Source: Coprinellus micaceus
Taxonomy: Eukaryota; Basidiomycota; Agaricomycetes; Agaricales; Psathyrellaceae
NCBI GenBank assembly: GCA_951394405.1
Contig: OX596336.1
Span: 3,100,001 to 3,164,000 of the forward strand
Direction of reading: 5' to 3'
Length of the DNA: 64,000 bases
Both the position numbers and the translations under genes were made by a program. Below the pieces are notes generated by a model that saw only the letters and a list, made by a program, of their open reading frames with translations, had not been told where the DNA came from and made no database searches. The first letter of the stretch is position 1. Each line of letters starts with the position of its first letter. This document shows positions 46,617 through 61,988 of the stretch, in pieces.

Positions 46617-48228
46617 TGGTGACGACGGTAGGAAGGATGGGGTGAAGGGGAGGAGTAGGTATCGAGTTAAAGTGATCGGTCCTCTTTAAATCGATAGCAC
46701 ACCTCGAGGCAATGCGGCGTTAGTAGCACCGCCCTGCTGCGCTGAGAACTGAAGTGGTTGGTCGCGGGCGGCATTGCATAACCGTCGCAACCTTGCATAT
46801 CCGGGTTGGACGGACAAGCGTAGGGAAAGCCCCAGGGTTCGTGAAAACAGCGCCCATGAAGAGAAGTTCCACATGGTCTATAGCGCGCTGCTACCAGGTC
46901 CAACCTGGCTATCTGCACTTTCGAAGCTTCACCTTTGCACCCCAAGAGAATCGAAATGAAGGTCAGGGGTCTCGCGCGATTGTCAGATGCCTATCGTGGT
47001 CGCGCGCCACAGCCAAGTTTGTGCTGTAAACTTCGGCGTCGGCGGTGACCATCAAGTCACAGCCAGGAGGAGATGGAGCTTGAGCGCGCGCTTACTGCTG
47101 TGCAACGTAACCCTGGGAGTGGCTATGATCAGGGTCGCGCAGTGCTAGCGAACGCGTGGATCGATGGATGGGGCCGAAGATATCCGCAAAGCAGCGATAG
47201 CTTAAGTAGACCCTGATCCACGCGATTGAGGTCGTCCGGCAGGAGGCAGGATTACCCCTTCCAGTCACACTCGTGTCGGACCTTAGAATCCCTGGCTGGG
47301 CAATGCTGGGCAGACCAAGCAAGGGTCGACCAGCCGAAGGTATGTCCAATGAGTGTCAGGAGTCACTCGATTCAACAATTAACCCTCCCCTCCATGTCCC
47401 GAATCCATGGTGCAGTTCCAGCATCACATGATAGCCTCTGGGGATAAATTATGGGCGCAATGCCAAACCTGTTGTTCCGTCCAAAGCACCTTTGCTCGAG
47501 CTTCCCGAGAACATGCTTGAGGGCCTCGTGAGTTGGCTGTCAATGCCCCTGTTGCATGCTGAGCGCCAACAAGGATTAAGCGCCCAAGTCTCGTGACCCT
47601 CACCAAGGCGGCCATGTGCTCGAGTAGGCCTGGTAGTCTGGTACGAAGTGACACTGAAGGGCTCTCGTTAAATGGGCAGAGATCAAGTGAACTCAATGAT
47701 GCGAATATTTCGGGCGTCGAAGTGCCGGACGAATGTGATGTCCAGAAATTCAATGACCCATGGACATCGAGCTTGACATTTGAGGAGTCGATGGTTCTGA
47801 TGGTTGGGTAAACGGCCACTCGAGTTTTGCAAAAGAATGGATGGATGGGACGATTCTCGAATCAGCGGAGGAATGCATGCAATATCTGTGGTTGGTTGGG
47901 AGCTGGAGGTTGCTGCACCGAAGCGCCAGCTTGAGCGTAAATTTAAACCGGACGACGTCCTTCCTGGAAGGAAACGAACATTCTGACTTGATATCGGCGG
48001 TGATTGAGGTGATTTGGTTCCAAGGAGTGTACGCAGGGGGCGATACAGTTTATTTACCCCTATTTATCTGAGATCGATATGTACCTCATGTTAAAGGGTC
48101 CCAATCTGGGGTATGGAATCAATTCACTGGCCTGTCGAGATCCTCCTCGTCGCTCGAACACAACAGGCAATCCATCTACCATCGGTGCCTTCACGTCCAG
48201 ACATTTGCCCCGGACCAAGCAACCAGAG
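46617..48228. other. Long intergenic stretch upstream of the MAP kinase gene
   Basis: About 1.6 kb shared by the divergent promoters of the four-pass membrane protein and the MAP kinase. Open frames on both strands (for example 47424-47819 minus) have no motifs or splice support. I see no RNA gene. Confidence 0.45.
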
Positions 48229-49938
<1,710 letters not shown>

Positions 49939-50281
49939 ACTTTACTCCTTTCATAGCCCGGATATTGGCTTCGTCCTCCTTCCCTCCAATGTATATGTCA
50001 ACTGGATCTTTCGTGGAATATCTTCAACCGAAACATCGGAGTTCCCGTGCCTGTACTCAGACATCGATATTTATACCTCTGAGCCCATAACCCTTGAAGC
50101 TTGAACGTTTGAACGCTTGAGCTGGATGGTCAGACTCCGTTCCAGTGCTAAAACCAGAAGGCGGCCCAACTGGTAACGAATGGTATACAAGATGATACTA
50201 CGAACATGCCCACGAAATGAACCGGGGGATGGGGATATACAAGACTGAGGGGATGAGGGCCAGATACATGTGAGATATAGC
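49939..50281. other. Gap between convergent MAP kinase and TRP1 genes
   Basis: Holds the two 3' untranslated regions. No gene is supported. Confidence 0.5.
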
Positions 50282-52799
50282 CTAGGCTTCGACGGGCGTA
50301 GCGGGATCTTCCTCATCGCTCACCAAACCCTTCGCCGCATCAATGAAAGCCTGAACCTTGACCAAATCCTTGCCCGATCCCGTTGCGTTCTCAACACCAC
50401 CGCTGACATCGACCGCCCAGGGTTGGACCTTGGCGATGGCAGCCGACACATTGGCAGGGGTCAAACCACCAGCAAGGATGATGGGCATCGGGTAGTCCAA
50501 CCCCGCACCGGCGCTGTCCGCCTTGGACGAGGAGAGAGCGCCGGCAATCTCCCCACCAGCCACGACTTTTCTGGCCAGATCCAAGTCGACGACTTTGCCA
50601 CTTCCTCCGCTAACTCCAGATCCATCGTCGCGCACGCTATCCACCAACACGAATTGATGAGCACCACCCTGCGTGATTCCCTGCACACCCTTGCCATCCG
50701 TGGAGACATGAAAAACTCGAATGACCGGGAGGGGGATTTGGTTGGCCCATTCGGTAGGTTCAGATCCATGGAGCTGAACCATGTCGAGCTGCACGGTAGA
50801 GACGGCCATGAGGATGTCGGACAAGGGCACGTCTTGGAAAACTCCAACGAGTAGAGGGCGGGAGTTGTTGGTGGTGGATGAGAGTCGGTTGGCATTGGCG
50901 GTAAACCAGGGTGCGTTCTCGTCTGCGAGTGGCTCGTCGGGATACCCTGAAGGAGGGGCGTCGAAGCGAAGTTGGCGAACGGCCTTCGAAATCTCCTTGG
51001 CCGTTTCAATGTCGATGAACCTCTTTGACTTTTCCACAAACATCAGCCCGATCATGTCTGCCCCAGCGGTGGCGATAGCGACTGCCTCTTCCTTGGACCG
51101 CACACCACAAATTTTGACGAGGGGCAAGCGGGCTCGCCACTTGGGAGACTGCGAAATGGGTTCAGGGATGGAGAAGAGGTCGTGAATGAACCGTGCAGGA
51201 TCTGCAGCGCGCATGAGGCTTTCACCAATCAACACAGCACGAACACCCTCCGACGCGTATCTCGTAACGTCCTCAGCCCCAGCGATCCCGCTCAATGCGC
51301 AAAGGATGACGTCCCGCCCTTTGACCATATCGCTGAGGCGAGATGTCGTGCTCATATCGACCTTGAAGTCGTGCAGGTTACGGTTGTTAACGCCGATGAC
51401 CTTAGCGCCCAACGAAAGGGCGACCTCCATTTCCTTCGCGTTGTTGACCTCAACCAGGGGCTCCATGCCAAGCTCGAGGGAGTAGTTGTACAAATCGCGG
51501 AGCAAGTCTTCCGACAGCATGCTAACGATGAGCAACAGGGTATCAGCACCCCAGATGCGGGACTCCAGAACTTGGTATCGGCTGAGGATGAAGTCCTTCC
51601 GGAGAATGGCGGGTCTGTTGGGAAGGTTCGCGACGGCCATCCGAGCATGGTGCATATCCTGGAGAGATCCCAGGAACCACTTGGGCTCCGTGAGCACGGA
51701 AATCACCTGAGCACCCGACAGGGCGTACTTGAGGGCCTGGGCTGCCGGAGAAGTCGATACGGAGATCGGCCCTTTCGAGGGAGAAGCACGCTTAATCTCT
51801 GCGAAAAGGGCAGGTCGACCCTCTTCCGTGGACCGGATGCGAGGAACCAGTGGAATGAGGGACGGGGCGACGTTGAGGGAACAAAGTGTTTCCAAATCGG
51901 CGATGGTAGTTCCTGGAGTGCTTTGGGCTTGAGCCACATCCTTGAGACGTTGGGCATGTATTTTTTCCAAGATAGAGGGAATCTTCTGGGTAGCTCCAGT
52001 GTTGGAAGTCACCTCCTTCGGAAGGGCCTCGACAGGGAAAGGGGGGAGAGTATGGTCTAGGGCGGAAACCTCGGGGTTCACCTCCCAAGTCCCTCCTCGC
52101 AAAGAAAGGAAGTTGCGGACGAGCTCGTCACCACCTTCGCTGAGAATACTCTCAGGGTGGTACTGAACGGCCTCGATGGTGTACTTGCGATGACGGACTC
52201 CCATGATGACGCCAGATTCCTCTGTAACGGAGGTGATGGCCAACTCAGGGGGGAGTGTGGACCGAGAGGCACTGAGCGAGTGGTACCGGATGGACTGGAT
52301 CCCTTGGGGAATGTCCTTGAAGCACCCCCGGTTGTCGTGTCTGACTCGGCTGACTTTGCCGTGCATGATCTCTCCCGCATATCTATTCGCTTTTATCAAT
52401 AACGGACTCGGAGGCGGGCACCAGCCATACGAATAGGAAGCTGGACGCGTCTAACAAATTGACTCACCCGATGGTACCACCATACACATCGACGATAACC
52501 TCCAAGCCCATACACACACCGAGGATGGGGATCTTCCCTGCAAAGTACTTGACGGCATCGGGAGAGATACCAGAGTCGGTCTGAGGGTGGCCTGGGCCCG
52601 GCGAGATAACAAGATGCTTGACCTTGAGTTGGGGGAAAAGGGCGGGGTCGATGGCGTTGTTGCGGATGACTGTGACCTTGGCACCCGCAAGACAGAGCTG
52701 CTGATAGAGATTCCAGGTGAAAGAGTCGAAGTTGTCGATCATGAGAACATCGAGCTCTCCCTGTAGATTGGGAGGTAGCAGAGATTGGCTGGTAGACAT
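50282..52799 (-). CDS. TRP1: Trifunctional tryptophan biosynthesis protein (GATase, IGPS, PRAI)
   Basis: Joins three activities of tryptophan synthesis: the glutamine amidotransferase of anthranilate synthase, indole-3-glycerol-phosphate synthase and phosphoribosylanthranilate isomerase. Two exons (52799-52468, 52382-50282; 85-base intron) give 810 residues. Domain 1 has VLMIDNFDSFTWNLYQQL, VISPGPGHP, the catalytic Cys in ILGVCMGLEV and His in AVQYHPESIL. Domain 2, from about residue 240, has ALFAEIKRASPSKGPIS, AILRKDFILSRYQVLES, LLIVSMLSEDLLRDLY and LVEVNNAKEMEVAL. Domain 3, from about residue 550, has LPLVKICGVRSKEEAVAIA, MIGLMFVEKSKRFI, MVQLHGSE and PIILAGGLTPANV with VDVSGGVENATGSGK. An in-frame upstream extension lacks conserved text, so I chose MSTSQSLLPPN. 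An ATATAAAT lies 52 bases upstream. Confidence 0.96.
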
Positions 52800-53618
52800 G
52801 ATGGGAGAGGAGGAAAGGGCGAGGATGGAGGCGCTGGTTGTCTTCGGCCAATTTATATGTTTCAGACGCCGCCGATCATTTGTCGGGCTAAATTGGAACC
52901 TGGGTGGCTTGCTTTGGCTCTGCTCTGGGGTCAGCCTTGAGCTGGCTGGACGCTCAAGCCGATTCGAACGACCCTGGCACCGGGCTTCGTTCGAAGCTGA
53001 GATAGAGGCGACATGGTCCCGGTGATGCCCAAACTTATTCGAGTTGCCTTTCCTTGACCACCAAGCTGGCGGATTCACATTGCATCGTCCAGTTACTTTC
53101 AAAACCCTTAAAGGGTCAGCGCAAGGTCAGCCCCTTCCAGGGTAGCCACCTCCTTGCACAAAATCTCTCGAACCGGCCAGACTGAGACTGCCGCAGGAGC
53201 ATGCGTTGGGTCAGTAGGAGGGAGCCGTACTTCCATTGGAGCAGTGTTTTACGATTAATGACAGACGGTGTTATGAAAGCTCGAGGAGTACTTACTTCCG
53301 GAGTTTCACTCTGAAATGACGGTGTCGAAGAGTGTCGGGATGGGGAAGTAGGGTGATGGCGCATCCAAATGCGGATGTCAGGGGCGGTGTGCAAGTGTCA
53401 GTGTGGAGGTTCAGCTGAGCTTCACCTTTTCTCTCTTCCTCGTCCTTCGAGGCTGGCAACCGGGGCTCTTGGTCTGGGGATGCTCTCCAAGTCTTTATCT
53501 TAGTGCTAAAGCAGACAGCGACGACTAGAACGCGGTCAGCATTTCACAGCAAACGACACGCAACGACGACAACAATCCTGGGCGCCAAACTGGACTCTAA
53601 CGCACATCGACAAGGAAA
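52800..53618. promoter_or_regulatory. Divergent promoter region of TRP1 and the DUF300 gene
   Basis: About 820 bases between the two start codons. On the minus strand an ATATAAAT (52851-52858) sits 52 bases before the TRP1 ATG and may be its TATA element; CCAAT lies next to it on the plus strand. I found no TGACTCA, the Gcn4-type site, in this stretch. Confidence 0.35.
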
Positions 53619-56600
53619 ATGGGGGAAAGTTGCCACAAGCATAGGGCAGAAGACCCGCCGGGGTTGTTTCAGAACGGGGACGCCGTCTTTCAAGGTGCGC
53701 CAGTCCTCGAATCGAGCGCGTCAATCTCATTCTGATATGTTTTAGCCCACCATGTTAGTGCACCTTTACCTGCTATTCCCAATGAAGTGCTAAAAGCAGG
53801 CTCAACAGGTTGGGTGGATTATATGTGGATCCTTCACGGCGGTCGCGATGGCGGCCTCGTTGTGGCTGATCGACAAGCACCTGCAATGGTACACCAACGT
53901 ACGTCATTAAAGCAGTGTCTGTTCGGTTGAGAGCTGACGCTATCCCCAGAAACGAGAGCAAAGATGTATGTCCTCGGGGTACCATATTGAATCACCTCTC
54001 ACGGCCCTCTAGACATTATCCGACTTCTTTTCCTTGTCCCGATATACGCTCTAATCAGCTTTGCCTCGTTTCTGTTCTGGGTTAGTCGCATGGCGAATCT
54101 AACATATCACTGCTGACCTCTCTTTCCAGAACAACGCGACCCCGCTCATCCTCATTCGAGATGCATACGAGGCAATCGTCCTGACCGCCTTTTTCTACCT
54201 GCTCCTTGTCTACCTCTCCCCGGATCCAGAAGAACAGCGCCACATATTCCTCAAAGTTGGTCTCTCCAAGGCCAATGACATTGCCCGGACACAAAAGGGC
54301 GAGAAGCTACAGAAGTGGATGTTCCCGCTCGGCTTCGTCAAGAAGAAGCCCAAGGACGGTTTGTACTTTCTCCAGCTGATGAAGTGGGGCGTTCTGCAGT
54401 ACTGTGTTATCCGCCCCGTGACCACTCTCGCATCCGTGATCCTGGATTACGCAGGGTACTACTGCGAGTCGTCGTGGTCTCCGGTTTATGCGCACGTCTG
54501 GATCGTCGTCATCATCTCCATATCTGTCACCATTGCCATGTACTGTCTCCTACAGCTCTACATGCCTGTGTCTAAAGAGCTGAAGCCGCACCGGCCAATC
54601 CTCAAGCTGTTCTCAGTCAAGGCCGTCGTATTCCTCACGTTCTGGCAGGCGACGCTCCTCGCTGCGCTAAGCATGCTAGGGGTCGTCAAAGGCGTACGTA
54701 TCCCCTCCCTATCATCCTTCCTTATCTCAACGGAACTCAGACCAGGTACATGACCGCAGAAGACATCAACATCGGTATTGGGGCCATATTGGAGTGCTTC
54801 GAAATGATGTAGGCATTTCGCCTCTTCTGGTTGGTGCCCCCTAATCCCCAAGCGCACTAGGATCTTCGCCTTCGTTCATATCAAGGCGTTCACCTACAAG
54901 CCATATCGCCCCTTTTACGACCCTAAGTCCAAGGACGCACCCCCTTCACGAACTCCACGGTTTCGCTCGCTCGGTCACGCACTCGACTTCCGCGAAACTT
55001 TCAGGGAAATCTGGGTTGGCGCGGTGTATATGTTCGACAAATTTCGGGGGCGAGAACCCCGACACGATTTCGGTACCCGGCGCCATGCGCACTATGAAGA
55101 AGCATTTGGCCAGACGCGACCCTCGCAGGCCGCCAAGCCCACTGGCGGCAAGAACGGTAAGTCACCAGCAGGGAAAGGTAAAACGGGAAAGGACGACCCC
55201 GAAGCATCACCACCCTCGGAGATTGCGATTAATCGGGAGGTAGAGGTGGACGTCTCAGGCGAGAGGCAGTGGTTAGGGCTTGGGGACGATTATGGGTATG
55301 GATTGGGATATTTCAGGAGAGAGAGGAGCGATGCTCTGGGTGTGCAGATTGAGAAGGAGCTTCAGATGCGTGGGATCACGTCCGGTGCGTTTAAGACTTC
55401 CCCTATCCAGTCAGTACTCACTTACCTAGGCCATTGCAGAGGACCTGCCTACGCACGTTGCGCAAATGTCAAGTCGCCAGCAGGATGAGAAGCCGCCTAG
55501 TCACCAAGGAGACCGCTCATGGTGGAGAAATGTTTACGACCGTATATCCCAGTCGGCGCCTCGCCACACTAAAGGGACGACCGAGCAGAGCCTGACACCA
55601 TCTCTGCCCCGCAGGTTGCAGGGCAAGTCGAGGTCTAGGCGGGCCAGCGTAGCTCAGCGCACTCTCCTGCAAGAGGACGCCGACCTTACCGACCTTGAGG
55701 GACCTCGACTAAACTCTCGTATTGAACCCCCTGGTTTCTCCCACCGATTTCCCCCGATTGAACATGATACGATCACTGACACGGATGTGCTTGCTCCGCT
55801 CGATGGCTACCGCGAACGCAGAAGGTCCTATCGCCCCAAGCAACACCACAGGAACAGGAGCAGCCAAGGGTCTGCGTCTGCATTACTTCCGAACGCATCG
55901 CCCCCCACGAGCCCTGTGCCTTCTTCCCCTCCCCTTCCCCGTTCCGCACTCCTTGACTCGCCCATAGACTATAAGCCTCCCAACATCATTCTCTCTTCCT
56001 CTCCTCCAGAGTCAACCATGGACATGGTTGAGCTCATTCCACGTCTCCCGCTCCACCATGACCCCAACTCCCTCCTCTCTATCCCAACTCCATCATCCAA
56101 CTATGGCCGAGATAGCGTCCTGAACCGCATCTTTCCCCCGTCTGAGGTGGGATCCATCGATGGACGCTACACTGACAGCGCCTACTCCCTCCCCTCCATA
56201 TCCACTGAAGTTGGCCGACCGTCACCCACGGGTCCAACAGGCGACCGTCGGTTCCACGTCCACGAAAATACCATCCACCCAACCCCGAGTAGCCACGCCT
56301 TACGCCAAGCTTGGTCTGCAAACGTACACTACCGCCCCGAGTCCTTGGCAGGTACTTCAATACAAGGGTCCGAAGAGGACTATGGCCCACCTCCGCCTCT
56401 CCCAGCCAAAGATGTCAACTATGTCCCGTCGTTCGTTGGCCGGCCGTCCCGGCGCCAGCTGGTCCCTTGTCAACAGAAGAAGGAACACCCTCGTCACCGA
56501 CCGCCTGTAGACTCCGCGGCATCCTTGCCGTCTCTTCCAGAAGATCACTCGTTCGAACTGGGGACGCCGCATCCGCCTTTCGCCATATCAAGGATCGACA

Positions 56601-57094
56601 CGGGCCGCTCGTCGACTCTGGTCGACTCTCCAAGTGCTCCACAGTCTGTTCATCTTTCAGAGCATGACGGGCTCAGTTTTTGGGACCAGCGGGGCCCCAA
56701 CCCTTCCCTCGTATACGACGAAGCTGCGAGGTTGAAACGCCGTGAAAAGGACTTGTTGACATCGGGTTCGTCAAGCAGACCCGAATCTGCCGACTCTTCC
56801 CGCCCACTGGCACCCCCTCAGACAGGGTCGTGGCATCGGCGTGAGCGCGCAGAGAAGCGACCTCCGACGTCTTATTACGATTCTGGTGGGGGGCAGGATC
56901 CTGGGTCCGTGACGCCACCAGCGGTGGCCCAGCGAAGCCAACCTCAACATCAACCGCGATACCCTCAACGTTCTCAACCCCCGGTTGACTCTTCCCTATC
57001 TGATGACCTTTCTGACTCTGCTTCTGTGAACACTTTTTATACCGCCGCTTCTCGGCCTCGCTCTACGACTGCTGTTCATCGCCGCTTACTATGA
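53619..57094 (+). CDS. DUF300/Ost-alpha (TMEM184-like) membrane protein
   Basis: Seven-span protein of the organic solute transporter alpha/TMEM184 family; the fungal role is unclear, with vacuole or endosome links proposed for relatives. The start is MGESCHKHRAEDPPGLFQNG. An 8-base exon (53746-53753) then gives AHH, and VGWIICGSFTAVAMAASLWL starts span one. Family text continues: KHLQWYTNKREQR, IIRLLFLVPIYALISFASFL, TPLILIRDAYEAIVLTAFFY, YLSPDPEEQRHIFLKVGLSK, FVKKKPKDGLYFLQLMKWGV, LQYCVIRPVTTLASVILDYA, AVVFLTFWQATLLAALSMLG, then after an intron YMTAEDINIGIGAILECFEM and IFAFVHIKAFTYKPYRPFYD. The C-terminal 500 or so residues are disordered, rich in Ser, Pro and Arg, and probably cytosolic. 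The stop is at 57094. Confidence 0.9.
53746..53753 (+). other. 8-base microexon in the DUF300 gene
   Basis: Exon 1 ends CAAG at 53694 and exon 3 starts GTTGGG at 53809. Inserting CCCACCAT between them, flanked by TTTAG and GTTAGT, restores Q-A-H-H-V-G-W-I, which is how the family reads. Skipping it breaks the frame. Confidence 0.75.
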
Positions 57095-57574
57095 CACGAC
57101 ATATTTACGAACATTTCCACGTCAACTAGCATTACCATGCATTGTTTCGTTGCCTTCTGCTTCATTCGCCACTCGTACTATATTCCCCAACATTACACGG
57201 TTTGGAGACCCGGGGATAACCTATCTATCTTGTGCGGACTGTTTTCATTATCGTTATTGCATTCCAGCTTTCACGGCCGGTCCTTCGAGAATGGGTCGAA
57301 ATTTAAAAAGGTTGTAGAACTAAGGCGGTATAGTCGACATCGTGAATCTAGACTATGGGACTAGGGATACATACAGACGAACGCAGAACCAAAGCGAAGC
57401 CGGAAAATAAGTGAATAGAGTCCAGGATAGTATCGAGATGACGAAGCACTTAAGCAAGTCGCGGAGCTAAAAATACAGACGAAATACGAGCACTAGTATG
57501 ATGGGGACGGAAGCTTAAAAGGCGACAAACAGCAGCGAAACGATAATTCAAAAGCATATGCTGGGCAGAAACAG
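57095..57574. other. Gap between convergent DUF300 and halogenase genes
   Basis: Holds two 3' untranslated regions. No gene or repeat is supported. Confidence 0.45.
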
Positions 57575-60883
<3,309 letters not shown>

Positions 60884-61898
60884 ATGTCACAACCCCGTGG
60901 TGTGACGCCTCGCGATAGCACCAGCGCCACGGCCCAGTCCGAGTCGTCTTTCTACCCCAACCGCCATGGTGCACAAGGTTTTGAAGCCCAATGACCTCGT
61001 ACAAAGGGCAGAAGCCTTGATAGACATCGAAATGCTAGTATGCCCGTCACAAGATGCCCGGTACCAGGAGATCATAAGTGGGTTTCCTAGGAACACCCCA
61101 CTGGTTGTCCTATTGAAGCTGACGCGTTCGAGTAGGCATCATGACCGAAGCGGCACCCTCTTTCCACAGCGATTCTCCCAATAAAGAACCCCCTCCTCTA
61201 AAGATTGTCGCGTGGACGCTATGCAACCTCTGGTTTCCCGATTTTTCAGCCCAAATGACCCCACAGTGTCTTGACTTGTTGGCATCAGTGGAGTTTTACC
61301 GCGACATGAACCTCAAAGAGACTAAGCACTTCTTTCCTAACATCCTTGAGGATGAAGGCGAAGCGAAGCGATCCGGGCATTTGAACCAAAACATAGAGGA
61401 TAAGCTGATCGAATGCACACACGAAATGGAGGGCTTGAGAGAGTCATTTTGGAACATTGCGATTGCATGTTGCATCCAAGTGGGTTTTGATTATCCTCCT
61501 TGGATGGTAGAATGGCCGCTCACTTATCCAAAGCACCTCACATATCTCAGTAACAAACCCTCGCTCACGGACTTCTGGGGGCATTTTCAAGAGTACTTCT
61601 TTTTTCTGGTCGATTCTGGCCGGAGTCCTTTGGAATTCCACCATAGAATGAGTGAAGGCGAAAAGGACCTCTTACGTCAAGCAGCAGAAGTGTGTATCTC
61701 GGAATCAGTGACGGCAAAGCAACATGGGTACGTCCTTTCATTGAATCCGAAAGCTCAAATACGCTCTTACCACATTTTCTCAGAAAATCTGTGGCACCCT
61801 CACAACTCATGCATCATGCTGGCCCTATGATTCTACACTATGTTCAGACCGTTTGCCGTCAACAGGAGGCACTCGAAGAGGCCATCTCATCGTTGTAG
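60884..61898 (+). CDS. Uncharacterised protein
   Basis: I do not recognise the family. The main exon (61141 onward) reads MTEAAPSFHSDSPNKEPPPL, then IVAWTLCNLWFPDFSAQMTP, LDLLASVEFYRDMNLKETKH, FWNIAIACCIQVGFDYPPWM and DFWGHFQEYFFFLVDSGRSP. A clear intron after TAKQHG joins KSVAPSQLMHHAGPMILHYV and ends QEALEEAISSL. The protein looks globular, helical and cytosolic, without a signal peptide. Upstream, 60884 opens MSQPRGVTPRDSTSATAQSE and 60966 opens MVHKVLKPNDLVQ, with ALIDIEMLVCPSQDARYQEI in the latter frame. How these join the main exon is unresolved, so the start is uncertain and could be 61141. Its stop lies 90 bases from the stop of LRO1, with which it converges. Confidence 0.55.
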
Positions 61899-61988
61899 AG
61901 CCGATAACGGGTGCGGAAATCCTCCACTCGACGATTCTTGATGCATAATATGGCCATATTAACTCTACACCCGACTTTATACCCAACT

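Noticed and set aside
51182..52060. 292-codon open frame on the plus strand
   Set aside because: It lies antisense to the conserved TRP1 exon, has no motif, and is a shadow of GC-rich coding sequence.
52800..53102. In-frame upstream extension of TRP1
   Set aside because: It adds about 100 residues without conserved sequence before the usual N-terminus; the ATG at 52799 fits the family length.
52800..53618. Gcn4-type TGACTCA control of TRP1
   Set aside because: I looked for the motif in the divergent promoter and did not find it.
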